This document shows positions 1 through 7,498 of a stretch of 34,423 bases of DNA, piece by piece. Each line of letters begins with the position of its first letter. Position 1 is the stretch's first letter. The translations under genes were made by a program, and so were the position numbers. The stretch comes from a virus. The notes below the pieces were generated by a model. The model worked only from the letters and a program-made list of their open reading frames with translations. It was not told where the DNA came from and searched no databases. The stretch is taken from the IMG/VR virus record IMGVR_UViG_3300011116_000934, positions 1 through 34,423 of that record; one strand, written 5' to 3'.

Positions 1-126
1 GGCCGCTCTCTCCCGGATCGGTTGCGTTGGAAGGGATTTGGAGGGGGATACAGGGGGATTGTAGCTAATTTTGGGGCTGATTTGGGGTAAATTTTGAGGG
101 GAGGGGCCTAATTGTGACCCCTTGCT

Positions 127-152
127 GTCTCAAATGAGTCTCATAATGAGAC
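127..152. promoter_or_regulatory. operator-like palindrome with a second half-copy
   Basis: GTCTCATAATGAGAC at 138-152 is a perfect inverted repeat with 7-bp arms around one central base. Immediately upstream, 127-138 repeats the left arm (GTCTCAAATGAG) and contains its own weaker palindrome CTCAAATGAG. The two copies of GTCTCA lie 11 bp apart, about one helical turn, which suits a dimeric repressor. The site lies beyond the 3' end of the leftward gene at 161-379. No gene is visible in 1-160, so whatever it controls probably lies outside the window to the left. The bound protein is unknown. Confidence 0.4.
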
Positions 153-160
153 CGGGGAGG

Positions 161-379
161 TTAGTTGGGTGATTTGGTGGGATCTTGGGTCAGTCCCCAG
201 GTTAAATCGTGGAGGGGGCCGTAGTCTCCCCGCCGTTTTAGGTCCTCAAAGGTTAGGGTAAAACCCATTTCATCGGCAAATTCGGCTAGGAAGGCCTGAA
301 ATTGCTCGATATCGGGCAGTCCTGCGCAGACTTTGCCACGAATTTGGCGTGGCTTGTCAGTTTGGCGTGAATCAACCAT
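161..379 (-). CDS. small hypothetical protein, possibly Nif11-like
   Basis: This leftward gene encodes 72 residues starting MVDSRQTDKP. I chose the start at 379 because the longer in-frame version (to 460) would read through an intrinsic terminator at 400-422 and has a low-complexity Pro-rich beginning. Residues 25-48 (IEQFQAFLAEFADEMGFTLT and following) loosely follow the pattern of the Nif11 leader-like domain, with an F-x2-F helix and then a GFxLTxEDL segment. That resemblance is weak and is my inference. No ribosome site is evident. It is the last of three short leftward genes in the GC-rich left end, probably early or accessory genes. Confidence 0.5.
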   Translation of the reverse strand: MVDSRQTDKPRQIRGKVCAGLPDIEQFQAFLAEFADEMGFTLTFEDLKRRGDYGPLHDLTWGLTQDPTKSPN

Positions 380-399
380 AGGGAGAGGGTAAAAAGGGC

Positions 400-422
400 A
401 AAAAAAGGCCCCGGATGGGGCC
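400..422 (-). terminator. intrinsic terminator of the 432-659 gene
   Basis: Read leftward, the sequence is GGCCCC-ATCC-GGGGCC (422-407), a perfect 6-bp GC stem with a 4-nt loop, followed at once by seven T residues (406-400). It lies 10 bases past the stop of the leftward gene at 432-659, as expected for a rho-independent terminator. Confidence 0.85.
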
Positions 423-431
423 AAGGTTAGG

Positions 432-659
432 TTAGGCGGGTGCGGTGGAGTGTAGGCCACAGTGATTTACAACCAACTGGCGGTAAATCTCTCGGGCGTT
501 TGGCTCCAAATCGGAGGGATTGGCCCATCCCATGGCGGGGCGGAACCCCAAACGATCCAGTTGGGCGAATTTGGCATAGGTTGCGCTCCCTTGGCCAGAA
601 TGCCAGAGCATGGCAAACATCCAATGGGCGGCGCAAATGTCGAATCGGTCGAAATACAT
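432..659 (-). CDS. small hypothetical protein of phage/plasmid type
   Basis: This 75-residue protein begins MYFDRFDICAAHWMFAMLWH. The pattern FDIC-x-A-x6-LWHSGQGS followed by LDRLGFRP and a C-terminal NAREIYRQLV resembles short proteins often seen in phages and plasmids, whose function is unknown to me. Four other frames are open over the same GC-rich stretch. I prefer this one because it has ordinary globular amino-acid composition, sits on the same strand as its neighbours and ends just before a good intrinsic terminator. No signal peptide or membrane segment is seen. Confidence 0.6.
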   Translation of the reverse strand: MYFDRFDICAAHWMFAMLWHSGQGSATYAKFAQLDRLGFRPAMGWANPSDLEPNAREIYRQLVVNHCGLHSTAPA

Positions 660-705
660 AGTGTGAACCGTTCTAGGTGGTTTGATGAGGGGGAGAATCC
701 CTCAG

Positions 706-723
706 AGGGGGCCGAAGCCCCCT
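706..723 (-). terminator. UUCG-capped hairpin between two leftward genes
   Basis: Leftward transcription gives AGGGGGC-UUCG-GCCCCCU, a perfect 7-bp stem with the extra-stable C(UUCG)G tetraloop. It lies between the stop of the gene at 733-948 and the start of the gene at 432-659. No T-run follows, so it may be an mRNA-stabilising or partial termination structure and not a full terminator. Confidence 0.5.
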
Positions 724-732
724 GGGAGAGAA

Positions 733-948
733 TCAATCAACCACCACGTCGGCATCAGCCAAAGCCTCTGCTTCAGTGGTAAAAGGTCCACAAGGTTCGC
801 CGTCTGGCAAGCATCCGGGGAAGCATGCCTGCCAATACCAGCCAGCCCCTAGGTCTCCGCCAATATCAGCAGAACCACAAGTAAACCATACATCACAGGA
901 GCCGAAGCCTTCGCCAGTTTCCTGATCAGTGAATTGATAGTAGGCCAT
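733..948 (-). CDS. small hypothetical Cys-rich acidic protein
   Basis: I start this at the Met at 948 (MAYYQFTDQETGEGFGSCDV), giving 71 residues. A further in-frame ATG ten codons upstream adds only a polar stretch and is less likely. The protein has four cysteines, a central GAGWYWQACFPGCLPDGEP motif and a C-terminal TEAEALADA helix. It looks like a small folded domain of the kind carried in phage accessory regions, but I do not recognise the family. It is the first gene of the leftward set and would be transcribed from the 980-1246 control region. Confidence 0.6.
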   Translation of the reverse strand: MAYYQFTDQETGEGFGSCDVWFTCGSADIGGDLGAGWYWQACFPGCLPDGEPCGPFTTEAEALADADVVVD

Positions 949-1041
949 GGATCGATTCGTACTAGGTGAACAAGCCAAGCTCCCGCCTGGCCTGACCCAA
1001 TCCTAGCAGCTCAGCCAGACCTGTCAACCAAAACAGCCAAC

Positions 1042-1110
1042 TTCACACTGTTAACAAATATATCTTCACAATCAGTCACAATCATTCACAATTAGTCACA
1101 TCCCTTCACA
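1042..1110. repeat. helically phased TCACA repeat array (iteron-like)
   Basis: Within the 979-1246 intergenic region, TCACA begins at 1066, 1076, 1086, 1096 and 1106, an exact 10-bp period over five copies. The base before each alternates T, G, T, G, T. A sixth copy (TTCACA) lies at 1042-1047, and an inverted copy (TGTGAC) at 1145-1150. Identical spacing of one helical turn puts all sites on one face of the DNA, as expected for cooperative binding by a regulator or replication protein. The rest of the spacer contains a GTTAAC palindrome and T-rich DNA with no gene I can support. Confidence 0.65.
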
Positions 1111-1246
1111 CAACCCCTTTCTTTTTTTCTCTCAGACTAAGTTTTGTGACGGAGCGCGCTTGATGGCTGCCGCAAAATTTTCCCTAAATCGACCCCTTTA
1201 ATGGCAGGTTAGGGGAAACAAAGTTTAACGTTCATAAGACTTAAAA

Positions 1247-2590
1247 TTGACTATATTCAGGTCAATAGATACAGTGGCGGCAACACCTCAAGATTTCAGT
1301 ATTTGGTCAAAGTTGACAGGTAATCCATATCCCAGAACACCAGAAGAACGCATGGCCCTGGCACCACATGTGCGCAATTTTGTTGAAAATATTGGACGCC
1401 AAGGTGGATATATTCCACAGCCACAGAAAAGCGGATTAAGTCGTGCTGTTGATGCAATTGGTAAGACTGCGCTTGCAGCGGGGATGCTTGCTGGTGGTGC
1501 GGCCATTGCAAAACACCACATGGAGACGGGCACTGGCCCCGTCGCAGAGGGACTCCAAAATCTACATTCCCGCGTTTCTGATTTCTTAGGGGGCTTAGGG
1601 GTACCCACAGCTGCTGCTGCTAGCCCAGAAGCAGCAGAATCAAATATCCAAGCCGGGACTCCTTTTGAGACGCCCGTTCAACGTGCTGAAGGACAAGATG
1701 AACTGATGATTGGTGGCTCTTCAGAAGCCGCAGAAGCTTACCGTCGTTCTCCACACTATGCGCGAATGAAAGAAACTTATCCTTCTTTGCAAGATATTGA
1801 CAGTCCAACTGAGCCTGCCAGTATGCCTCAGGTTGTAAGAGCATCTATGGATGTAACGCCACCTACTCCTGGCGAAAAGTTTGGCGAAAAAATTATTCCG
1901 GCTGATATTCGAGTGCGTCAAGCAGCAAAAGGAGCTGCTCCTGGAACAGTAGTGCGTTCGCTAACTGAAACCAAACCTGTTACTGAAACTGCCAGACTAG
2001 CAACCTCACAGGTCCCTGGGCCACACGGTCAAGATTATTCATTAGATGAGCACGTCGCTATTGCAACTATTGCACGGGAGCGTGGTGATAAAGAAACGCA
2101 CCTAAAGCACATGGCTGAGTTCCAACGGCGTGTACAAGGCGGCGAACCCTGGCGCGAGTCTGATGCGACACATGCTGCTATTGCAACAGCGCGTCAATTG
2201 GCATCTACTTCATCTCAAGAATATGAGGGAACAGGACACATGATTAATCCCAGCGCACAGCCAGAAGTATCTGCTGTTAGCCCTAGAGTAGGGCTACGTG
2301 GTTTTAACAGGGAAGAGCTCATGAATCGACAAGCGCAACGTTGGGCTAAAGCAGCCTATCCCCAAGCTCCAGCTACGCAACAACCACAAGCAGCAGCACC
2401 ACGACAGCCAAGTACTGCAGGACCTATGAGTGATATGGAATTTTATCGTGTGCATGGACGGAAACCTAATATTCCAGCCAAAGGAAATCAACCAATGTTT
2501 GGTGGACGAGATTTAACTAGCCAACGCCTTGCACATATTCATAGCAGGGGCTATGATCCCCATCAAGAAGAACCACCCATGTGGTGGTAA
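1247..2590 (+). CDS. large hypothetical, possibly internal virion protein
   Basis: The gene encodes 447 residues from a TTG start at 1247. An in-frame stop at 1235-1237 leaves no earlier start, and the next Met is residue 36, so the beginning is uncertain. Residues about 66-92 form a Gly/Ala-rich amphipathic or membrane-active segment (AIGKTALAAGMLAGGAAIAK). The middle is Pro/Thr/Glu-rich and probably disordered, and residues 265-320 are helical and charged. The C-terminus is a low-complexity PQAAAPRQPS stretch followed by a conserved-looking end that finishes EEPPMWW. No enzyme motif is seen. It opens the rightward late cluster and could be an ejection or minor head protein. Confidence 0.65.
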   Translation: MTIFRSIDTVAATPQDFSIWSKLTGNPYPRTPEERMALAPHVRNFVENIGRQGGYIPQPQKSGLSRAVDAIGKTALAAGMLAGGAAIAKHHMETGTGPVAEGLQNLHSRVSDFLGGLGVPTAAAASPEAAESNIQAGTPFETPVQRAEGQDELMIGGSSEAAEAYRRSPHYARMKETYPSLQDIDSPTEPASMPQVVRASMDVTPPTPGEKFGEKIIPADIRVRQAAKGAAPGTVVRSLTETKPVTETARLATSQVPGPHGQDYSLDEHVAIATIARERGDKETHLKHMAEFQRRVQGGEPWRESDATHAAIATARQLASTSSQEYEGTGHMINPSAQPEVSAVSPRVGLRGFNREELMNRQAQRWAKAAYPQAPATQQPQAAAPRQPSTAGPMSDMEFYRVHGRKPNIPAKGNQPMFGGRDLTSQRLAHIHSRGYDPHQEEPPMWW

Positions 2591-2620
2591 TGCTAAATTA
2601 AATGTATCTGAGATAGTGTC

Positions 2621-3055
2621 ATGACCTTCCTGGAGCCAATCATTGCAGCAGTTATTGGCGCAGGTGCTACTGCGCTAACTGTTCGTTTTAATAAAAGTAA
2701 ATCAGCTGCAGCGCTTGCTAAATATGGTCCGCTAATCCAAAAAGCGTATAACATCATCGACCCTGTTCTTGATAAAAACATGAAAGGGTGGAACGGCTCT
2801 CAAGTAGATACAGCGTTTGAAGTTGTTGTCGAAACTTTAGCAGATGGGTCGCTCACACCTAGTGAGATTCAACACGTAGCCATTAAGCTTGCTGAAGGTT
2901 GGCTGCCTGCTAAAGCAGCTAATAAAGTCCGTGAGTATGAGAAAGTTAGCAACCTTCTTCCTCAACTACAAGCCGCACAAGCAGTAGCAGATCATGTTAA
3001 TGGCTTGACTGGTAAAGCTACTGTTTATACTGCAGTTCGTAAACTCATTAAATAG
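2621..3055 (+). CDS. hypothetical protein with one N-terminal membrane helix
   Basis: The protein has 144 residues. Residues 5-21 (EPIIAAVIGAGATALTV) form one hydrophobic helix followed by RFNKSKS, a positive-inside flank. The remainder is a soluble helical domain with an ADGSLTPSEIQ segment that recalls regulatory or holin-associated helices. This N-terminal-anchor plus helical-tail form is like some holin-superfamily proteins, but no lysis gene is adjacent, so a virion membrane role is equally possible. It lies 30 bases after the preceding gene and 5 bases before the next. Confidence 0.65.
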   Translation: MTFLEPIIAAVIGAGATALTVRFNKSKSAAALAKYGPLIQKAYNIIDPVLDKNMKGWNGSQVDTAFEVVVETLADGSLTPSEIQHVAIKLAEGWLPAKAANKVREYEKVSNLLPQLQAAQAVADHVNGLTGKATVYTAVRKLIK

Positions 3056-3060
3056 TAACC

Positions 3061-3270
3061 ATGGCTGAAGGCGGTAAGTGGATTCAAGAAGCAACCAGTG
3101 AGCATCCTGGCGTCTTCTCAAAAAAAGCAAAAGAGGCTGGGATGTCTACAGCTGAGTTTGCAGATAAAGTAACTGCAAATCCTGATGAGTACGATAAAAA
3201 AACTGTAAAACAAGCAAATTTAGCCAAGACTTTATTAAAGCTTCGTAAAAAAACAGGCAAACGAGGGTAA
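3061..3270 (+). CDS. small basic protein of a phage/giant-virus family
   Basis: These 69 residues follow a pattern I recognise from small proteins in large phages and nucleocytoplasmic large DNA viruses. They open with a W-I-x-E-A start (MAEGGKWIQEA), then PGVFSKKAKEAGMSTAEFAD, then a spacer and K-Q-A-N-L-A-K-T-L, and end with a basic tail (LRKKTGKRG). The function in those viruses is unknown. The small size and high charge suit a nucleic-acid-associated or virion protein. The family assignment is from memory of the motif and not a search. Confidence 0.75.
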   Translation: MAEGGKWIQEATSEHPGVFSKKAKEAGMSTAEFADKVTANPDEYDKKTVKQANLAKTLLKLRKKTGKRG

Positions 3271-3276
3271 ATAATA

Positions 3277-3747
3277 ATGGCCAGTTCACCACTGGGTTTT
3301 AATAAAAACTTTTCAGATCTAGCAGAGCAGGCTGTATATCGAGGTAAGCCAGTTTCTTCTGGTACGTTAGGACCTTATGCCCCAGTAGGCCCTAGTCAAA
3401 ATAATCGGTGGATGAGTGAATATGCACAGCAACCCGATTCAAAGACATTTTCTCAACAATGGTTTTCTAATGATGCAGCAGATCAAGCTTTAAATACGAT
3501 TCGTTCTTTTGAAGATAAGCCTAGTGATACTTCTTTTGCTTTTTCTGATACCAATAGTTCAAACTGGGGGTCAGGTTTTTTAAGCAAATATATGATTGAC
3601 AATGGATTAGTTCCTCAAGATCAAAAAATAACTAAAGGCAGTATTGCTGGAATTCAAGCTCAACAACCTGCACAATTAAATCCCGCCGGGACATTAGCCG
3701 CTGGTACAATGAATTATCCAGGTGCTTCAGGTACAAAAGTAGGTTAA
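3277..3747 (+). CDS. hypothetical structural-cluster protein
   Basis: The gene gives 156 residues that are polar and Ser/Asn/Gln-rich, without membrane segments or known motifs. The N-terminus has GKPVSSGTLGPYAPVGPSQN, the centre has repeated aromatic-Ser pairs (WFSNDAADQ, SFAFSDTNSSNWGSGF), and the C-terminus is Ala/Gly/Pro-rich. The composition suggests an extended or partly disordered virion protein. It sits 6 bases after its upstream neighbour and 5 bases before the next, so it is almost certainly co-transcribed. Confidence 0.6.
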   Translation: MASSPLGFNKNFSDLAEQAVYRGKPVSSGTLGPYAPVGPSQNNRWMSEYAQQPDSKTFSQQWFSNDAADQALNTIRSFEDKPSDTSFAFSDTNSSNWGSGFLSKYMIDNGLVPQDQKITKGSIAGIQAQQPAQLNPAGTLAAGTMNYPGASGTKVG

Positions 3748-3752
3748 GAACA

Positions 3753-4157
3753 ATGGGAGCTGAATCTAGAATTGCGGGCACTGTCTTAACCAATTATTTG
3801 AAACAAGTTATCCCCAAAGTTAGTGGGGCCGCAGAAAAAAGCGCAGCGCGAGCAGCAGGAAATTTAGCTGGGAGAGCAGCTGAATTTGTAGATGCCCCAG
3901 GAGTTACTGGTATGGCTGCACGTATTGCTGCCGCTGAGCGTACACCAGCTGTGGTTGGCTCTTTGGCGGGTGGACTCACTGCTCTTGGCGGAGGTATTGC
4001 ATCTGATTTAGCAGTAAATCAATTACAACAGATTGTAGAAGCTGATCGCCAGCGTCAACAACAGAGTCTTTACGTAACTCCACGTCAGCAAGCTGCTTAC
4101 AATGCCATGTTTACAGCACAGTTACAACAACCCCAAATGTACTACGGCGGGTTTTAA
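3753..4157 (+). CDS. Ala/Gly-rich hypothetical with hydrophobic helix
   Basis: This 134-residue protein begins MGAESRIAGTVLTNYLKQVI. It has an Ala-rich amphipathic region (residues 24-65), then a glycine-zipper-like hydrophobic segment near residues 67-87 (VVGSLAGGLTALGGGIASDL). A Gln-rich C-terminus follows (LQQIVEADRQRQQQ, LQQPQMYYGGF). Gly-zipper helices are common in phage ejection proteins that insert in membranes. That role is an inference from composition and from membership of a block of similar proteins upstream of the terminase. Confidence 0.6.
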   Translation: MGAESRIAGTVLTNYLKQVIPKVSGAAEKSAARAAGNLAGRAAEFVDAPGVTGMAARIAAAERTPAVVGSLAGGLTALGGGIASDLAVNQLQQIVEADRQRQQQSLYVTPRQQAAYNAMFTAQLQQPQMYYGGF

Positions 4158-4214
4158 ATCAAATCTTGTAGAATAATAAAAACATCTAACAACTAGGAAT
4201 TTTACATAAGTACA

Positions 4215-4877
4215 ATGCCATTTGATCTTTCTAGTTATTGGAATTCTTCCCCTGCAATAACAGATTTTTCCAAGTCTTTTCCTTCAATAGGAAAAGGTTA
4301 TTCAGGTATTGATTGGGGCAAAGCTGTCCAATGGGATCCCAAGAGTATTGGCATTAGTCCTAGTACAGATGTTTCACCGTATTGGAACCCTAAAGGAGAC
4401 ACAGCAGGTGTACCTTGGGGTCAAGCTTTACAGTGGGTACCACGCCTGGCCGGTACTGCAATAGATAGTTATCAAAAACAATTACAACAAGGTGCACAAA
4501 AACAACAAGAAAGTGATAAAAAACCTGCAGAATTTGCAGCGGCTCCCGGAGCTGGATGGAGTTCACAACAGCTTTTGCCTAATTTAAGTTCCCTGCAGTA
4601 CAGCGGACCAACCATACAAATGGCCGGGGTCCAAGGGGGTGACGTGCCTTGGTACACTAAGTTAGGCATTGGTTTAGGTCAAGCAGTGCTTAGCGCAGGA
4701 TTCGGTGCATTAGGTGCAAAATTAGGTGCAGGATTAGGTGCAGGATTAGGTGCAGGTGCAGGTGCAGGTGCAGGTGCAGGTGCAGGTGCAGGTGCAGGTG
4801 CAGGTGCAGGGTCCATGGCTGCTTTTAATCCAGCAAACAGCTTCAGCGCACTTGGCGCAGGCGCAGGATTCATTTAA
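4215..4877 (+). CDS. Gly-Ala repeat (silk-like) hypothetical protein
   Basis: The protein has 220 residues. The N-terminal half contains two related short units (SYWNSSPAIT and PYWNPKGDTAGVPWGQALQW) built around YWN and WG-x-A-x-QW motifs, followed by a Gln/Lys-rich linker. From about residue 158 it becomes hydrophobic, then runs into an uninterrupted alternating Gly-Ala tract encoded by a 6-bp tandem repeat, and ends in SFSALGAGAGFI. A GA tract of this type resembles silk crystallites or a flexible hydrophobic spacer. It is preceded by a 57-bp AT-rich gap and followed by another. Confidence 0.6.
   Translation: MPFDLSSYWNSSPAITDFSKSFPSIGKGYSGIDWGKAVQWDPKSIGISPSTDVSPYWNPKGDTAGVPWGQALQWVPRLAGTAIDSYQKQLQQGAQKQQESDKKPAEFAAAPGAGWSSQQLLPNLSSLQYSGPTIQMAGVQGGDVPWYTKLGIGLGQAVLSAGFGALGAKLGAGLGAGLGAGAGAGAGAGAGAGAGAGAGSMAAFNPANSFSALGAGAGFI
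4749..4809. repeat. (GGTGCA)n hexanucleotide microsatellite
   Basis: About ten near-perfect copies of GGTGCA in tandem encode alternating Gly-Ala inside the gene at 4215-4877. Because the unit is two codons, slippage would change tract length without breaking the frame. Looser versions (GGTGCAGGATTA) lie just upstream at 4711-4748, suggesting growth by local duplication. Confidence 0.9.
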
Positions 4878-4931
4878 ATTTAAAATTTAAAACTTATATC
4901 TATTAAAATACTTAACAAGAGGAGTTAAATT

Positions 4932-5819
4932 ATGGTCCTGCCTTTAATTATTGGTGGTTTAGAAGCCGCTGCTGAAGCCGCACCTTTAGTAGGTCGTTTT
5001 GCAATGCAGGCTCTTCCGTACGCTGCAGCTGCTTGGCAGGCAGCACCCGAACTAAAAAGAGGAAATATTGCGGGGGCAGCTTTACAGGGGCTTTTAGGAG
5101 GTATAACTGGACTTGGGGTGAAAGGCGGACTTTCTTTAGCTGGTAAAACCTTAGCACCTTTTTCAGGAAGCAGTATCACTGCAGCAGAAGCAGCACAAGG
5201 CATTCCGGGCTTGGGTAAGCTCATTCCTGAGGGGGCTTCCCTTGCAGAAAAAGCACGCATCGGTAGTCAGATTACACAAGCAGCAAAACTTGGTGCAGCA
5301 GCTGTCCCCCTGGCAGCCACAGGGCTATTCGCACAACAGGCATTAGCAGCACAACCAGCAGGGGGCGGTGCTCAGGGTGGCGGAGGCGGTGGCTTTATCA
5401 ATACTGCAGGTGGACTTATAGGAACACAACAAAATTGGCAACGTAACGAACAATTGCAAAAAGCAGGCTTGAATCCCTGGAATCCACAAGGCCCAGCGGC
5501 ACCTAATATTGATCCAGATATTCAACGCGGCTTCTCCTATGTAAATCCTCTTGGATCTACTCAACAGTCAATTGCTGTGTCTCAAGAACTGCAACGACTT
5601 GCATTGCAAAATGCCAATTTAATGCAGAACTATAATACGCAAACTTCAGACACAATGAAGCAGCGTGATTTACAACGTCAAGCTGCAATGGCAAGTCTTA
5701 AAACACAACTTGGAACTCAACAAGGCTTAATGCTTGGTGGCCAACAGTACGGGGCACAGCTTGCCAATCAAGCTCTTGCAGATACTGGTGCTATCGCCCG
5801 TACAACATACTTGTACTAA
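4932..5819 (+). CDS. probable internal virion protein, Ala/Gly then Gln-rich
   Basis: The gene gives 295 residues with a strong ribosome site, AAGAGGAG, 8 bases before the ATG. Residues 1-60 form a hydrophobic Ala-rich helix set, and residues 50-80 a Gly-rich segment (AALQGLLGGITGLGVKGGLS). More Ala helices follow, then a Gly-only loop near 145-152. The C-terminal 80 residues are Gln-rich and helical (MKQRDLQRQAAMASLKTQLG). The split into a membrane-active front and Gln-rich coiled back is shared with neighbours at 5822 and 6441. I infer a core or ejection role. No enzyme motif is visible. Confidence 0.6.
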   Translation: MVLPLIIGGLEAAAEAAPLVGRFAMQALPYAAAAWQAAPELKRGNIAGAALQGLLGGITGLGVKGGLSLAGKTLAPFSGSSITAAEAAQGIPGLGKLIPEGASLAEKARIGSQITQAAKLGAAAVPLAATGLFAQQALAAQPAGGGAQGGGGGGFINTAGGLIGTQQNWQRNEQLQKAGLNPWNPQGPAAPNIDPDIQRGFSYVNPLGSTQQSIAVSQELQRLALQNANLMQNYNTQTSDTMKQRDLQRQAAMASLKTQLGTQQGLMLGGQQYGAQLANQALADTGAIARTTYLY

Positions 5820-5821
5820 TT

Positions 5822-6400
5822 ATGCCAAATCCCTCCATCCCAAATTGGGGAAGTAAAACTTTTCAAAATGTTGCTTCATTGCTAGGGAAAAGCGATGCAT
5901 GGAAAAAATATTTTCCTGGAGGGCCATCTACCTCTTCTAGTTTTACGCCTGATGGTACATCTGCTTTGTCAGTTTCTCCAGGGCAGGTGTGGGATTGGGC
6001 TTCACAAACAGCTGTTTCGCAGCCAGCATCTCAAACTGGCTTGACACCCTTTACGCCAGTTGGGGAAGCAAGTCCAATTACAGCACAAGATCTTGCATAT
6101 CTCCAACAACAGAATGCCATTTTAAGTAACTATAATAATGAGCAAATTGCAGCACGCGAGCAAGGATATCAAAATCAATTAATGAACAATGCATTACAGC
6201 TGCGTTCACAAGATTTGACTAATCAATTATTAGTTGCGGCTAATGATCCAAATAAAATCGCCCAACGTGGGGGAATTTATCAAAGCCAAATGGCCACAGC
6301 TCCCAATGCTGAGGCTACCATGCTTACTGCGTTGAGTGATGCTGCCTACAAGTCAAAAATTGCTAATGTAGCTGGTATTTCCGCTGGCGGTAAAGCTTAA
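5822..6400 (+). CDS. hypothetical Gln/Asn-rich structural-cluster protein
   Basis: The gene starts 2 bases after the preceding stop and encodes 192 residues. The first half is Ser/Thr/Pro-rich with aromatic residues (SDAWKKYFPGGPSTSS). The second half is helical and rich in Gln and Asn (YLQQQNAILSNYNNEQIAAR). The latter resembles the Gln-rich tails of the flanking proteins and could form coiled coils with them. No family is recognised. Confidence 0.6.
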   Translation: MPNPSIPNWGSKTFQNVASLLGKSDAWKKYFPGGPSTSSSFTPDGTSALSVSPGQVWDWASQTAVSQPASQTGLTPFTPVGEASPITAQDLAYLQQQNAILSNYNNEQIAAREQGYQNQLMNNALQLRSQDLTNQLLVAANDPNKIAQRGGIYQSQMATAPNAEATMLTALSDAAYKSKIANVAGISAGGKA

Positions 6401-6440
6401 TTTCTTCTTGTTACAATAGTTTTTAGGAAAATAAATTGTC

Positions 6441-6992
6441 ATGAGCGGCAAACCAGCACCTTCACCGTCTGTTCAATACATCCCTGCTCCGCCACCACCA
6501 GGGCCGCCGACGCAAGTCCCTACGCAAGCTCTGACAACACAGATTTCTTTAGATCAGGTCAGTGCTGCACAGCAACAATTAAATGCAATTCTCGGTTCGC
6601 AGCTAGATCAAACTAATACCGAATTTAATACAACACAGGCTATTCGCCAAACCCAAGCAGCTGGTGCTGAGAATAGGCTCTCTACCATTACTGCTGGTGA
6701 GCAACAGCGCTTGACACAGGGGCAAGCAATTCAAGGTAATCTTGCTCTTGGTGCCCAAAATATTAGAGGCCAACTTGCCGTTGGTGCTCAAAATATTGGA
6801 GGCCAGCTTGCGGTTGGTGCTCAGAATATTGGGGGCCAATTGGCTGTTGGTTCTCAATCAATTGGCGGACAACTTGCAACTATCGGAAAAACTGCTGAGG
6901 AACAGCGCTCAACTAATCTCCAACAAGAAATGTTCCGTCGTTATCAAAATAACTTAGACTATAGTCGAGCAGCAAATGCCTACCACGCATGA
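6441..6992 (+). CDS. hypothetical protein with four 11-residue repeats
   Basis: The protein has 183 residues. A Pro-rich start (YIPAPPPPGPP) leads to Gln/Thr-rich helices, then four tandem copies of an 11-residue unit, consensus VGAQNIGGQLA (residues 103-146), and a final charged helix ending YSRAANAYHA. Eleven-residue periodicity is typical of right-handed coiled coils or extended helices in phage tail and internal proteins. Its stop codon overlaps the start of the next gene (ATGA at 6989-6992), implying translational coupling to the putative small terminase. Confidence 0.65.
   Translation: MSGKPAPSPSVQYIPAPPPPGPPTQVPTQALTTQISLDQVSAAQQQLNAILGSQLDQTNTEFNTTQAIRQTQAAGAENRLSTITAGEQQRLTQGQAIQGNLALGAQNIRGQLAVGAQNIGGQLAVGAQNIGGQLAVGSQSIGGQLATIGKTAEEQRSTNLQQEMFRRYQNNLDYSRAANAYHA
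6747..6878 (+). repeat. four tandem 33-bp repeats
   Basis: In-frame units begin at 6747, 6780, 6813 and 6846. Copies 2 and 3 are most alike and copy 4 is the most diverged (TCTCAATCA replaces GCTCAAAAT). Each encodes the 11-residue unit described for the host gene. Confidence 0.9.
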
Positions 6993-7474
6993 CCCCCTGG
7001 GTGCAGTCTTTAACGGAGAAAGACCGCGAATCTTTTCTTGCTTTTTGTAAACAAGTCAGCTCCCCAATCCAGATGTACCTGTATTCCCGTTTTCTCGGGT
7101 TTACTGGTACCATCGTGGAGTGTGATGAATGGTCCAAGAAGGAGTTTAAGAAAAGGAATTTTAACGGAATCCTGGAAATGGAAATTGATTCCATGCAACA
7201 GGATATTTCCAAACTGCGTGATGCCATTGATATGGGCATGATTAAACAGGATATGGGTGCAGCCCGTATTGCCATGCTTCAAAAAGAACTTCGTGGCTCT
7301 ATTAAGCAACTGAATGACGAGAAGCACCTTACCGATAAACAAGGTTTAATTCTTGCTGGTGCCGATCGTGCACTAAGAGAAATGCTGTTGATCTTCCGTG
7401 ACGATCCCATCGAAGGCCCCCTTCAAGAAGCTTCAATGGGGGTGTGGACAAAGATCCTTCACGAAGAATCCTAG
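6989..7474 (+). CDS. putative small terminase subunit (by position)
   Basis: The gene encodes 161 residues and lies directly upstream of the large terminase. Small terminase subunits recognise the packaging site and regulate the large subunit. The protein is mostly helical with a long charged central helix pair (FNGILEMEIDSMQQDISKLR, and MLQKELRGSIKQLND), matching the oligomerising coiled-coil region of such subunits. I do not see a clear N-terminal helix-turn-helix, so the assignment rests on gene order, size and helix content. The start overlaps the preceding stop by four bases. Confidence 0.5.
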   Translation: MTPWVQSLTEKDRESFLAFCKQVSSPIQMYLYSRFLGFTGTIVECDEWSKKEFKKRNFNGILEMEIDSMQQDISKLRDAIDMGMIKQDMGAARIAMLQKELRGSIKQLNDEKHLTDKQGLILAGADRALREMLLIFRDDPIEGPLQEASMGVWTKILHEES

Positions 7475-7498
7475 GGTTCAATGCGCTAGGGTAGGCGC

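Noticed and set aside
380-460. Upstream extension of the leftward gene ending at 161.
   Set aside because: It would cross the intrinsic terminator at 400-422 and is low-complexity; the start at 379 is preferred.
440-782. Rightward open frames of 73 and 106 codons in the GC-rich left end.
   Set aside because: They are antisense to better-composed leftward genes, and the 106-codon one also spans an intergenic hairpin.
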